From positions 89,039,001-89,103,000 of the forward strand of contig NC_134106.1 in assembly GCF_040939455.1 (NCBI RefSeq): a stretch of 64,000 nt of DNA, in the 5' to 3' direction. Made by a program: the position numbers and the translations under genes. Of the stretch, positions 1 to 11,229 are shown piece by piece. The notes below the pieces were generated by a model. The model made no database searches and had not been told where the DNA came from. It saw only the letters and a program-made list of their open reading frames with translations. The DNA is from Microcebus murinus (taxonomy: Eukaryota; Chordata; Mammalia; Primates; Cheirogaleidae). The first letter of the stretch is position 1. Every line of letters starts with the position of its first letter.

Positions 1-510
1 AGCCTCTGTGGAATGCAATATGGAGATACCTTAAAGCAATACGAGTAGATCTACCATTTGATCCAGCAATTCCACTACTGAGCATCTACCCAAAGGATCA
101 AATGACACTCTACATATGGGACACCTGCACTTGAATGTTTATAGCAGCACAGTTCACAATCACAAAGGTGTGGAAACAACCCAGGTGCCCATCAATACAT
201 GAGTGGATTAATAAAATGCGGTATATGTATACCATGGGGTACTACTCAGCTATAAGAAACAATGGTGATATAGCACCTCTTTTATTCTCCTGGATAGAGC
301 TGGAACCCATTCTACTAAGTGATGTATCTCAAGAATGAAAAAACAAGCACCACATGTACTCACCAGCAAATTGGTATTAATGAATCAACACTCAAGTGGA
401 CATATAGGAATAACATTTATCAGGTGTCAGGCGGGTGAGAAGGGAGAGGGAGGGCATGGGCAATATATGTAACCTTAGCATTTGTACACCCGTAATATGA
501 AAAAAAAAAA
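1..510 (+). mobile_element. L1 3' end (ORF2 C-terminus plus 3' UTR), lemur type
   Basis: The fragment enters from the left window edge. Its first ~340 bases encode the broken C-terminal end of L1 ORF2 protein, with readable pieces such as YTMGYYSAIRNNGD and SWIELEPILLSD. A short 3' UTR follows: a G-rich stretch near 425-460, then a terminal motif (ATGTAACCTTAGCATTTGTA) and an A-tail at 500-510. Stop codons and frame breaks show it cannot code. The same terminal motif recurs near 10.76, 27.24, 30.25, 47.73 and 63.78 kb, so one L1 lineage seeded this region repeatedly. The family is identified from recognition of conserved L1 wording. The 5' boundary lies outside the window. Confidence 0.85.
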
Positions 511-514
511 TTTG

Positions 515-905
515 TTGGCTGCAGCTGCAATCACCTGAAGTCTTAGCAGTGTGGGGCTCTAGGGTGGTGACTTGCACTGGTGCTGGCTGTCAAGCTGGAG
601 GAACAACTGTAGTATTGACCAGAGCACCCATATGTCACTTCTCCAGGATGTTGGCCTCAGCATAGTCAGAACTTTCATGGTGACTAGTTTTCCCAAGTAA
701 GTTCTCACGACGACCGGAAGAAAACTTTCTGTCCTTTTCTGACCTGGCCTTGGAAGTTATGCAGCATTACTTCTGCTTCATTCTACTGGTTGTAAGTTAG
801 ACACTAAGCTTGGCCCAGATACAAGAAGAGTGGACACAGAACCCACTTGTCAATGAGATGAATGCCAAACAATTTTCAGATGTACTTTAAAACCACCACA
901 ATAGT
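515..905 (-). mobile_element. MLT1-like MaLR LTR, antisense
   Basis: This matches remembered MLT1 (ERVL-MaLR) LTR wording in reverse orientation: GCTGGCTGTCAAGCTGGAGG, a block reading CTGACCTGGCCTTGGAAGTT at about 740-760, and TTTAAAACCACCAC near the right end. It is an old solo LTR or LTR fragment with no coding capacity. The left end abuts the A-tail of the L1 fragment, so the two insertions are adjacent or the L1 landed in the LTR edge. The subfamily cannot be fixed without an alignment. Confidence 0.7.
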
Positions 906-3195
906 ATCATTACCCCATTTTACATATGGAAAAGTTACAGAGTTAAAGAAAAGACCAGAATAAGACAGGGAGGGTGAAACCTAATTCCCTCCAGTCCATC
1001 CCAGATACAGGCTCAGTCCAAACCCTCCCTAAGATAATACTAGTAAAGACAGATAAGGTAATAACAGAGTCTGTAGCAATTTGCTTTGAGGACCTATGCC
1101 CTACATCCTCTGAGAACAATTTACCCAATTATGTAGGTCTAGTCACTCCTCCCAGGCTTTGGCTAGAGGTACTGATGACATTCTTGTCTCTTCATGGGAC
1201 AGTAGCTCGACTCTAAACCGCAAGTTGTTTATTAGAGATTCTGTAAAGGTAAATATCTTTTCGTTATCTCACCACACCTGTCTGACTGTATTCTCGTTAT
1301 GGCAACCTGGGAGTGTGCTACAATCTGTATGAAAACTGTAAAATTGTACAATGCAGCTCAAATTCCCCAGCAGTGTTTCTTTAGGACATTTGTAGGCCAT
1401 GTCCTGTTAAAGGACATTTCATAAAAAAGTAGTCTGATGTCAAATTGGAAAAATTCTGGGTATTGAAGGGTGGTGTTTTCTGTGGGATGTCTCAGGGCTC
1501 AAATGGGCTGATGCACTTTGTGCATTACACAAGAGGTGTGTGATTGCACAACATTGCAAGATTATTTTATTACAGAAGGATTTATTTTAACAAAAAAATC
1601 TTCATATCTCACAATGTATTCATGTCCTCTGAAAAATTTGAGGGAATTATTTCCATGTTTGACATTGCACAAATCATGTAACCAGCCCTAGATTTGAAGC
1701 ACAAATTTAGTTGAGTGATTTTAGACAGATCATGTGTTTCTTTTGAAACTTATTTCCCTTTTATCTAAAATGAAGATAATATATAGGATTACCCTGTGAG
1801 TCAGATAAAAGAACAAAAAGCCCTCATTATTGTTTTACACATAAGAAACTGGAAAAGTATATTAATTTTTTTTAACTTTGTGGTTGAAGTTTTGGGAAAA
1901 TTTTGTTAGTGTTATAGCTAAGAATTCAATAATGATCATGTCCTACCTGAAAATGGTTATCAGGTTTTTTTTGTTCCTTAGAGAATTACTATTAAGAAAC
2001 AATTACAGAGTGAGCCTCAAAAGATGGCTTTTTCCAATCACTGCAAGCATTCAATACTTCTAAGCAGGGTTCTGGAAATAGACTAATTTAGACTGAATGG
2101 CTTAGGTATAAAGATTTAATTTATTTTGCTACTTATTGATGAACCTCATTCACATACCTGAGGAAAGCTTGAAGCCAGCCAACTCAACTATAGTAGAAGA
2201 GAGAGACTAAGAGATAAAGAAAAGTCTCGAGCCCCAAACTGGTTCTACATTCCCATTACTATTAATATAACAAAAAGAAAAAGTGGTGAAACAAATAAGG
2301 TTGAAAAGAAGAAGTCTCCATTCTGTCAATAAATCTCTTTTGTCAGACCAACTATCATCCTGAGTACAGGATAAAAGTTGGGTAAAATCCACTCAAAAGA
2401 GGCAGAAGAACAAATGAGAGCAACAAAGGGCAGAGAGAATGTACATGTCCAAGACCCTGCAGAGAAATAAAACACACTGAGGCTGGCCCCTCATTCTACA
2501 CACCATTTTCTCTGGAGGAAGTTGCTGCTTCTTAAGCTGTAGAACAAGAGACCTATCAGAAAGTAGGGGTTCTGAGCTGTACGAGAGGCAGCCATGGGGC
2601 TGGGGAAGCAAGATCTGGACTTTATGGCTACTAAGTTGAGGGTCTGAGGGGCCAAGATCCAAGACAAAACAAGAGAGGCGAACCCACGTTCTGACATGGC
2701 TCATACCCACAGGGCATTTTCTAGTTCTCAGGTGGTGTTAGGTAAGAGACTAAGAAGTCAATTTGGCAGAAATTGGCAGTCAGAGATTATAAACCAATCA
2801 GAACTCTAAGTAGATTCACTATGTTGGATAGGGCCCTGTTCTGAAACCCAAGATTTCAGTTAACATATTTGAAATAGACTAGACCTCCCGAATACTAAAA
2901 TATATCCAAAAAAAATCATTTCAATCTCTGATTGAGTCAAGGTGAACTGCCCTGTAGTCTATCAGACACTGCTAAGTCTCCTGTAGATACAGACCTCATC
3001 TTTAGTCTCTAACAATTTCCATTTCCAATATCAAGATGAAATTGAATTTTATCAATTCAATAAAATTAATGAGTATGATGGAAGACAGATCAAATAGCCA
3101 AATCCACTTGGAGGGGGGAAATTCCCCAAACAAACAAAATAACAAACAAAAAAAAAGACAGTATGAAAAATCCATTAAAGATGTAGGTAATAAAG
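906..3195. other. Unassigned AT-rich DNA with a weak MIR fragment
   Basis: I see no gene or confidently named repeat across most of this stretch. A MIR-like segment in plus orientation is plausible at 1685-1820, with wording resembling the MIR tail (TTTATCTAAAATGAAGATAA, then GGATTACCCTGTGAGTCAGA). Overlapping minus-strand frames at 2393-2710 (105 and 68 codons) look like chance: no domain is recognised, and the longer frame ends in a phenylalanine/leucine-rich run typical of translated AT-rich DNA. Confidence 0.4.
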
Positions 3196-3264
3196 GCCTT
3201 GGAAACAGGCTTTAAAGTAACTATAAATAATATACTCAGGAAAATGTTTAAGATGGGTAATTTT

Positions 3265-3265
3265 C

Positions 3266-3341
<76 letters not shown>

Positions 3342-3486
3342 TTCTTTCCTTTCTTCCTCCCTTCCTTCCTCCCTCCCTCCCTCCCTCCCTCCCTCCCTCC
3401 CTCCCTCCCTCCCTTCCTTCCTTCCTTCCTTCCTTCCTTCCTTCCTTCCTTCCTTCCTTCCTTCCTTCCTTCCTTCCTTCCTTCTT
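3265..3486. repeat. Pyrimidine microsatellite (CTTT)n-(CCCT)n-(CCTT)n
   Basis: About 220 bases are almost pure C and T on the plus strand, in three blocks. CTTT repeats run to about 3345, CCTC/CCCT repeats occupy roughly 3358-3414, and CCTT repeats continue to about 3483. The strand asymmetry produces two spurious open frames, serine/leucine/phenylalanine-rich on plus and lysine/glutamate/glycine-rich on minus. The tract joins directly to the T-run of the following 7SL monomer, so it is that element's A-tail, expanded and diversified. Confidence 0.97.
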
Positions 3487-3639
3487 TTTTTAGAGACAGA
3501 GTCTTACTCTGTTGTCCTGCGTAGTGTGCAGTAGTGTTATCATAGTTCACTGTAACATCAAACTTCTCAGCTCAAATGATCCTCCTGCCTCAGCCTCCCA
3601 GAGTGCTAGGATTATAGGCATGAGCCACCATGCATGGCC
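3487..3639 (-). mobile_element. 7SL-derived monomer SINE (FLAM-like)
   Basis: Read on the minus strand, the element begins with a decayed GGCCGGGCGCGG-type Alu start (GGCCATGCATGGTGGCTCAT). It passes through the RNA polymerase III A- and B-box region and ends in a CTCTGTCTC-type end plus A-tail. At about 150 bases it is a single monomer rather than the dimeric Alu, which fits the FLAM class. It is flanked by a 17-base target-site duplication, 3250-3266 and 3641-3657, with one mismatch. Its tail became the microsatellite to the left. Confidence 0.85.
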
Positions 3640-3667
3640 AAAGATGGATAATTTTCTAATGTAACTA

Positions 3668-4150
3668 AACTCTGTTACCAGCCTCCAAGTGGAGGCTGTC
3701 CCAAGTTCTTTGCATTTGTCATGGAAAATAATTTCAGGACACACTTCACAAGCCAAACAAGTGAAAGGTTTATTGAAAATGAAAGTACACTCTGAGGAAA
3801 ATGGGCAGGCTCAAAAAGAGCAGCTGCACTGAGAGGAAGTGGTCTTACATCTTTTGTGGTCTTACTAATTGAGTGGAGGAATATTTAAGGCTAAGGAGCT
3901 GGCTTTTACTAAGAATTTGGATAGTAATTCCTAGAACTAGGTTCCCTCATTCTTTATATGATTGTCTTGGTACTGTCATGGCAATTTCAAGGGCAAAGAA
4001 ATTTTAAAACCACAACGTATATTATATTGTAATTAGCCATAATTCATGGAAGGTGACAAAGATAGCTGACAAGCTAGTCAAAGCTAGGTCTTGCCTGAGG
4101 TTTCCCTCTGGTTAGCTTCTGCTTAAGAGTTGTTCATTTTAACACCTGCA
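3668..4150 (-). mobile_element. Probable solo LTR (ERV-type), antisense
   Basis: Read on the minus strand, this stretch has LTR-like organisation. A U3-like part includes TTGCCATGACAGTACCAAGA. It is followed by an AATAAA signal (near 3770) in TTTTCAATAAACCTTTCACT, then a U5-like segment ending GGCTGGTAACA at 3673. The TAACA end resembles many ERV LTR ends. I could not find a matching target-site duplication, and I cannot name the family. No retroviral coding sequence is adjacent. Confidence 0.45.
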
Positions 4151-6230
4151 TCTGATCTTCAAGCCCCTGAAGCAGGTTTCAGCTCTGTCTCCTAGTCTCC
4201 TACTCTAATAACTCTAAAAGGAAAAAAAAAAAAAAAAAGGCAGGGAAAAGAGGAAAGAGACAAATAAGAAAGGCATGGTGTATTTGCCTGTCCATATAAT
4301 CTTCCAGCATTTCTGCTTACCATATGATGAGAGGAGACACACAATAAGACAAATAACAGACAAGTTATTTAACATCTAAAATTTAAATTTAAAATTAAAT
4401 TTCAAAGTTACATTTAAAATGTAAAAGTGTAAAAGGGTACCTGCCCTACCCTAAACATGCTCCAAGTAATATTCCTCTCCTTCACTAGGGGAACTAGGGA
4501 GCGGTGAAGGATGGAAGAGGTGAGCCTAGGGTAGGAAGTAGGGCAGTGTCCTTCACAAAGTTTTATGCTACTTCCACACAAAACTTCAATTTTTAAACTT
4601 TTGTTGTTGCGTGGTTTTGAAGTCACATATTTTATTTTTATTTGTATCATAGGTTAGAAAACATTATTGCCAAGTTCCATTCCCCAAATCAGGCTACTTC
4701 TAAATTTGAGAGTGCTGGGTAGTATGGGCTTCCCTAGGTCCTCTTGATGGCTGGGTCCCAACTCACTACCCTGCCCCACACAGCTCTTACTTCCCTTCAT
4801 GTGCCATACATGTGTCCTGTTGGTGGGAATATCCATTAGGACAGCCATAATGGAAAACACAGGAGGACACAGACTCAGGGAGTTTGAGTAACTTTCCCAG
4901 GTTCCTGCCACTAGGAATCATGGGAATTGTAAAGGAAGTGGCTAGAAAAGGCAGAGGTTTGAAGGCAATGCCACTTTGCACTGCATCCAATCTCCATATC
5001 TCTTTGACCATGCGAATAAAACAAATAAGCGAACAAAAATGCAGTTCTGAGAATCATGCTCTGAGTCAGAGAGTGGGACGTATTTGAATATAATGCATGG
5101 ATGACCTTCAGGTGGAAAATGTAAGACTAGAAGAAAAAGTGTATCACATCCAGGCACAAAGGAGGCATTTCTGTACTCACAAATGCAAGCCCCTCAGGAG
5201 ATCAGTCCGAAAGCTGAAAGGTACCTGCAGAAAGAAATGTGCCCCCTACGAGTCAGGAGAGAAGTAAAGGCTCAGTGAATTGATATGACACATATACATT
5301 CAGCAAACACACACAGAGGGGATGAGGCTAATTCTCTAAACTAGGTGATATGTATGATGCTAAAGAAGATTAAGGGAATGCTACAGTTTCCATTGCTTAA
5401 AAAGATTTTTTAAACACAGAGAACAGCGTGGAGCTAAAAAGAGTCAAAATCACACCAGATATCATTCTAAAACATTATCTCTGTGGGACAGAGAAATTAA
5501 CAACGGGAAGACCACAGGGTAAAATGAATTGGATGTACGTGTTCTCTGACTACCCCAATGTGATCCCTGTTGTCCAAAGGATAGATTTCGTATATAGAAA
5601 CAACTCAGGAATACAGATGTCCACGGAGCTATTATGCAAAATCTTTTTTCAGAAAACTGAACCGTGTTCTATTAATTGCCAAAGCTATTTTTAACAGAGT
5701 TTTACTTTTCACTTGAGAAAAATAATCGTAGTAATTGATTTTTTTTTCTGTCAGAATTTAATGCCAATTTTATATCAGTGGACTCTCCAATTGAGTGTAA
5801 AGTTAGGGGTATGCAGTATGCAACCTCTAGGTGTGGACACAGAGGGATATTATCCTTTTTCTCCAAGCCCCTTAGCAGTCAGGCAGGGACAGATGCCCTA
5901 GCTTTATTCAATCACTTTCCCTATCTGGGACTTTGGTCTTGGAATCAGTGGTGCAAAGGTGAGAGATTCTTAGAAAATGTACATTTTCTTTATCCAGTTT
6001 TGTTGCTCACTCATTGCAGAAATGCATGTGGTAAAAGTATCTTTCTTGATAGAGCTTTCTGGCTAAAGACAGTTAGTCATTGAGGTTTCTACCTGTAGGC
6101 TCTCTGTAGCTACTTTTTGTTTGCATTAGCCTCCAAGACCATCCTTCCAGTTTTGAGTCAATTAATTCATAGTTTGGATTAAAGATGCCAGATTTTAATC
6201 ATTGTGGCTTTGCTTCCCAAGTCATGAGTA
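4151..6230. other. Unassigned non-coding DNA
   Basis: Nothing here could be assigned. There is an A-run at about 4220-4238. Several short frames at 4414-5160, on both strands, overlap one another without recognisable domains. Frames at 5428-5694 and 5778-6083 likewise show no family signature. Older decayed repeats may be present below my recognition limit. Confidence 0.4.
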
Positions 6231-6286
6231 ATATAGAAATAAATTTACAATTTACAAGCTTATAAATTGTAAATTCATTTCTATAT
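6231..6286. repeat. 56-bp near-perfect AT-rich palindrome
   Basis: Arms at 6231-6254 and 6263-6286 are reverse complements over 24 bases with one mismatch. The 8-base centre contains the self-complementary AAGCTT. Only the 6255/6262 pair breaks symmetry in the centre. It could extrude as a cruciform or form a hairpin in a transcript. It does not match the MADE1 miniature mariner that I remember. Confidence 0.93.
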
Positions 6287-6899
6287 TTATATTTATTAAT
6301 TGTAAATTGTAATTGTGGCATTTTTTTCATGCATGTATACTTTTTTCCCCCCTTATTGCCTGGGCTTTTATTTTATACATCTTTCTATTGGGTTACTTTT
6401 ATTAGTTGACATGTAAGTTCTTTATTTGGTAATGAATTTATATCAATGCATGTTCTAGGTGAAATAAAAACAAATTTTCAAATTGTTATTTGTCATTTGA
6501 TTTTATTTTTATAGTTTTGTAAGAAAATTTATTTTAAAATTTGTTATGTTTACTATGATCAAATACTTCAGTTATAAATTCTGGATTTTAAAACTTATAT
6601 GCAAGACTTCTTATATGTTGTCTTTTATTGCCAGTATTGACTGAGATTGAAATTCATTAATTTTATTCAACTGGTATTTATTTTGATATAGATAGTGAGA
6701 TAGAAATCCAAGTTTCTTATTTCAGATGACAAGTCAGCTAACTGATTTATTGAATCTTTCATGTTTATTATAATTCAACTTTTGTCTTATAATAAATATG
6801 CAGATTTTATGAGTATATATTAGGACTTGTTTTTACATTGTATTCTTCATAAATTCATACTCTAGTAACAAGCTATTTTACTTATAATATTTTATGATT

Positions 6900-7990
6900 T
6901 TCACTATAATGTCAGACTCAAACTTTTTTGTTTGTTTGTTTTAGAATTTTCTAATCAACTTGATATCTTGTCCTCAAGTTAGAATTAGTTTCTTATAGAA
7001 AAACTGCTTATATTTATTCTAGAACCATACTAACTTTATATTTTAATTTATATTTAAATGACAAATTAAATTGATATTTTTCTTGTTGATGTGATTTTGT
7101 TTCTTATGTTGTCTTTTCCAGGTTTCAGCATCATGCTGGATTCATGAACCAAGTCTGGTAGCTTTTCCTGTTCTGCATATATATTTTGAGACTCTTTAAT
7201 TACATTGGCTATACTTCTTCAAACGTTTGATAGAATTAATGTATTGCTGCTTGGGCCTAGTCCTTTTTTGTAGGTTGGTTGGTTGTTTGTTTTTGAGGAT
7301 TTTCCAATTTATTCCCTGGTAATAAGTTTCTTAGATTTTCTTTGTGTTTATATAACTCTTGTAATTTACATTTTCCAGGGAAATTGCCCGTTTACTTATG
7401 TTTTCACCTTTATTTGCATAGATTCGATTAAACTAGTCATACAACTCCTTCCATAGCTGTTGTTATTTTTCTATTTTCATTCATAGTAATGCATATTTAT
7501 AACTTTTTATCATGATTATCGGCAGCCAACATTCCTAGGCATTCATTTTTTAGCTAATCGTTCCGATCAGCTTCTGTAGCCTGCTTTTCCCATTGCCACC
7601 TGCTTGGTCAGTCAGAAGTATAATACTAAAGAATTATTATCGTTTGAGAATAGCCTTAAGCCAATGATGAAGAGTAATTGATATATAAATATGTAAGATT
7701 TTTTTTGCCCCTTTGTAGGGATAGGAGGTGATCTCACACTTGTGTGCTCTATACTGTCTTTCAAAATTTTCACAGTTGGTGAAGCTCTTTGTTGCCCAAT
7801 TCATTGTTTTCTTTTCCTTATTTCAGTTCACTTTTCTACTCTTCTATTAAGTGTTTCTTTATCTCATAACTAAACTAATTTCATTTGACTCTTTGCCTCG
7901 GGATTTGTCAAATTATTTGGCATTCATTAGCAGCTAACATTTCTGAAAGGAGATTTTGGTGGCATGCAACAGTATCTACTAAAATCATTC
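6900..7990 (-). mobile_element. Old L1 ORF2 fragment (L1M/HAL1-like), antisense
   Basis: The stretch at about 7080-7480 follows the reverse complement of L1 reverse-transcriptase-region DNA. Recognisable pieces include TTTCAGCATCATGCTGGATT, CTTCTTCAAACGTTTGATAG and GGGAAATTGCCCGTTTACTT. Divergence is heavy and no reading frame survives. The outer limits are approximate; 6300-6900 is AT-rich and may be more of the same element. The younger L1 at 8011 appears to have inserted beside or into it. Confidence 0.55.
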
Positions 7991-8010
7991 CCTTGACTAT
8001 TATGTCTTTT

Positions 8011-9860
8011 GTTTTTTAAAAAATTATTTTACATGTCAGAGTATTATGGAGGTATAAATGCTTTGGTTGCATAAATGGACTTTGTACCACCCAAGTCAAA
8101 GCTACAAGTGTGTCCATCCCCCAGACAGCATTCACCGCATCCATTAGGTGTGAATTTACCCATCCCCATTCCCTCCTTCCACCTGCCTAACATCCTATGA
8201 ATGCTACTTCCTATATACGCACATTAGTCCTTTATTGATTAGTACCAATTTGGTGGTGAGTATATGTGGTGTTTGTTTTTCCATTCTTGTGAAACTTCAT
8301 TTAGAAGAATGGGCTTCATTTCCATTCAGGAGAATGCAATCATACTTTGTCAATTTTTTTCTTATGGCTTAGTAGTACTCCATGGTATATACATACCACA
8401 TTTTATTAATCCACTCACGTACTGATGGGCACTTGAGTTGATTCCACATCTTTCTAGTTGTAAATTTTGCTATTTACAAACATTGGAGAACAGATTTATT
8501 TTTAATAGAATGTCTTTTTTTCCCTTTGGGTAGATACCCAGGAGTGGGATTGCTGGAGCAATGGTAGTTCTACTTTTAGTTCTTTGAGATATCTCCACAC
8601 TACTTTCCACAGAGGTTGTACTAGTTTGCAGTCCCACAGGCAGTATATGGCTGTTCATATCTCTCCACATCTATGCCAACATTTGTTGTTGTGGGCCTTT
8701 TTTAAAAGCCATTCTCATTGGAGTTAAGTGATATCCCCTTGTGGTTTTGATTTGCATTTCCTCAATGATTAGAGATGTGAGCATTTTTGATATGTTTGTT
8801 GACCATTCATCTATTTTCTTTTGAAAAGTTTCTATTTATGTCCTTTGCCCACTTTTTAATGATGTTATTTGATTTTTTTTCTTGCCGATTTTCCTGAGTT
8901 CATATATATTCTAGTTACCAGCTCTTTATCAGTTGTATAGCATGCAAATATTTTCTCCCATTCTGTGGGTTATTTGTTCTAGTGATAGTGTCCTTGGCTA
9001 TGCAGAAGCTTTTTAATTTGATCCGATCCCATTTATTTATTTTTGTTATTGTTGTGATTGCTTTTGTGATTGTTTCTTCATAAATTTTTTGCCTAAGCCA
9101 ATGCCTATAAGAGTTTTTCCAACATTTTCTTCTAAAATTGTTATAGTTTTATGCCTTAAGTTTAAGTCTGTTGACCACTGCGAGTTGATTTTTGTGAGTG
9201 GTGAGAAGTGCAGGTTCTGTTTTGATCTTCTGCATGTGGCTATCCAATTTTCCCAGCACCATTTATTGAATAGAAATTATTTTCCTCAGTGTATGTTTTT
9301 GTCTTCTTTTTCAAAGATCAGATGGCTATGTGAGGATGGTTTTATATCTGAGTTCTCAGTCCTGTTCCATTGGTCTATGTTTCTGCTCTTGTGCTATTAC
9401 CTTGCTGTTCTGGTGTCTTTAGTCATATAGTATAGCTTGAAATCTGATAAATTGATGCCTCCCAGTTTGTTCTTTTTGCTTAAGATTGGTTTTGCTATAT
9501 GGAGTCTTCTCTGGTTCCATATGAAGTGTAGAATTGTTTTTTTTTTTTCTAGATCTGTGGAAAAGGATGTTGGCATTTTAATAGGGATTGCATTGAATCT
9601 GTACATCACTTTGGGTAGTATAGAGATTTTAATGATATTGATTCTGCCGATCCATGAGCATGGTATGGTTTTCCACCTATTTACATGCTCTGCTTTCCTT
9701 CCTCAATGTTTCATAGTTCTCCCTGTAGTAGTCTTTCACCTCCTTAGTTAAATATATTCCTAGGTATTTTATTTTCTTTGTTGCTATTATGAAAGGTATT
9801 GAGTCTTGATTTGTTTCTCAGTTTGACTATTGTTGGCATATATGGATGCTACTAATTTGG
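8011..9860 (-). mobile_element. 5'-truncated L1, antisense
   Basis: The T-rich 3' tail is at 8011 and the truncated 5' end near 9860. Reading on the minus strand, the ORF2 C-terminal half can be followed through breaks. The best piece is at 9397-9609, containing [20 protein letters not shown] and then [18 protein letters not shown], a classic ORF2 landmark. The 3' UTR end (TTATACCTCCATAATACTCT on minus) differs from the other L1 ends here, so it is another subfamily. A 13-base candidate target-site duplication with two mismatches lies at 7998-8010 and 9861-9873. Frameshifts and stops make it non-functional. Confidence 0.9.
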
Positions 9861-9924
9861 TAGTATATCTTTTAGTCCACTGCACTTCTTTATAATTCTA
9901 TAATATGATTTTATATCCCTAAAC

Positions 9925-10240
9925 AATTTATTGTTTATTTTATGGTTTTGAACACTATATAAATGGAATAATATATTTTATATTCTATGCACTTTGCTTT
10001 ATTATATAGCATTTTGTTCTTGAGATATCATCAGTGTTATTATGTTTAATGTGGATTATCTATATTTTCATAAAAGATTCTATTTCATGAATATACCACA
10101 AGGCAAAATTTATCTATAATTTTATTAATGGGCAGGTAAGTTGCTTCCACTTTATTAAGTAATTAATTTATTTTTGTGCCATTATAAGCTGTCTTGCTAG
10201 GAATATCTCATAGATGTTTCACAAAGTATTTAAAAAAGGT
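9925..10240 (-). mobile_element. Old L1M 3'-region fragment, antisense
   Basis: The wording follows antisense L1M sequence near the ORF2 end: an ACTATATAAATGGAATAATA block, then TTCATGAATATACCACAAGG and TTTTATTAATGGGCAGGTAA. This is the 'Pol-end' landmark seen in many ancient L1s. It is diverged and non-coding, and its ends are approximate. Confidence 0.6.
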
Positions 10241-10759
10241 TTTATTATGGGTATGTATAAATATCTATGCAGTGTATCATATGAGCAAGTGAAGGCTAGG
10301 ATTTGCTAAAGTAATAGAAAACACACAAATCTGAGCAGCTTACATCAAAATTGTTGTTTTTCTCCTTTAGTTCTAACATTATATGCCTATCCCAGGTTGG
10401 TTGTGAGACTCCTCCAAATCTCCTTTACTAAGAGTCCTAGGCAGGTAAATCTGCCCGTATTTAAAACATTGTCAATATCACAGCAGAAGACAAATATAAT
10501 ATATAATATGGTAGCACTTAAAGCTTCTACTTGCAAGTGACAATTCACCATTCTGCCCATATTCCATTGGCCAAACTTAATTACATGGCCAAGACTGACA
10601 TCAAAATAGTAGGAAGTAGTATCCTTCCTTTGGAAGCATTCTATTTGCAATTTCTGGATTAATAGAGGCTGTAGAATGCTATAATTTTTATAATGTGCCT
10701 ATTTCATTTGTTCTCACTCCTCTCCTTTATTTTGTTATTTCTTATGAGTTGTACAAACT

Positions 10760-10860
10760 ATCAATTTTTTTTATTTTAGCGTATTATGGGGGTACAAGTG
10801 TTAAGGTAACATATATTGCCCATGCCCCCCTCCCCCCTCGAGTAAGAGCTTCAAGCGTGT
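10760..10860 (-). mobile_element. Very short L1 3' end, antisense
   Basis: A T-run followed by TAGCGTATTATGGGGGTACA and then CATATATTGCCCATGCCCCC is the reverse complement of the lemur-type L1 terminus also seen at 420-500. About 100 bases of element remain, a strongly 5'-truncated insertion. No convincing target-site duplication was found. Confidence 0.8.
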
Positions 10861-10984
10861 AATTGTATGTAGTGAATGTTTTTCTCAAGCAGTGTCATTT
10901 GTTTTTTAAATTTTTTATAGTATCCTTAGATACTACATATATCATTTTTTAAATTTAATGTGATTTTTCACCATATTTTCTTGT

Positions 10985-11165
10985 TCCTTTATTTTTTTTA
11001 TATTTTTATTTTATTTCAAGATAATATGAAAGTACGAACATTTTGGTTCCATTTTATATCTTTGCCTCTCCCTAGCAAGGGTTAGAGGTATGCCCTTCCT
11101 CTTCACAATGCTCACCACATCCCTGAGATGTGGGTCTACTCTCACAACCCCCGAATCCCTGTAAT
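10985..11165 (-). mobile_element. Short L1 3' end, second 3'-UTR type, antisense
   Basis: This is the reverse complement of the sequence at about 63510-63630. Both share blocks such as TAGGGAGAGGCAAAGATATA and AGGGCATACCTCTAA (minus strand), but differ from the GTACCCCCATAATATG type. The copy ends with a CTTGAAATAAAAT-type tail and is 5'-truncated near a TG-rich run at 11187-11225. Confidence 0.75.
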
Positions 11166-11186
11166 TGGCATTTTTCCTGCCTTCTC

Positions 11187-11225
11187 TTTGTGTGTGTATG
11201 TATGTGTGTCTGTGTCTGTGTGTCT
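11187..11225. repeat. (TG)n-rich microsatellite
   Basis: An imperfect TG/TATG repeat of about 40 bases sits directly beside the truncated end of the short L1 insertion. Confidence 0.85.
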
Positions 11226-11229
11226 TTAT

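Noticed and set aside
2393..2710. Overlapping 105- and 68-codon minus-strand frames
   Set aside because: Two different frames share the same DNA with no conserved motif, signal or splice context that I could recognise.
3199..3550. Low-complexity 111- and 100-codon frames on opposite strands
   Set aside because: Both are translations of the CTTT/CCTT microsatellite. The minus frame is lysine/glutamate/glycine repeats only.
3668..4150. Intact endogenous retrovirus with coding genes
   Set aside because: Only LTR-like sequence is visible. There are no gag, pol or env traces alongside, and the LTR itself is uncertain.
9089..9751. Plus-strand frames of 113 and 104 codons
   Set aside because: They are the antisense of L1 ORF2. 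The real, broken coding sense is on the minus strand.
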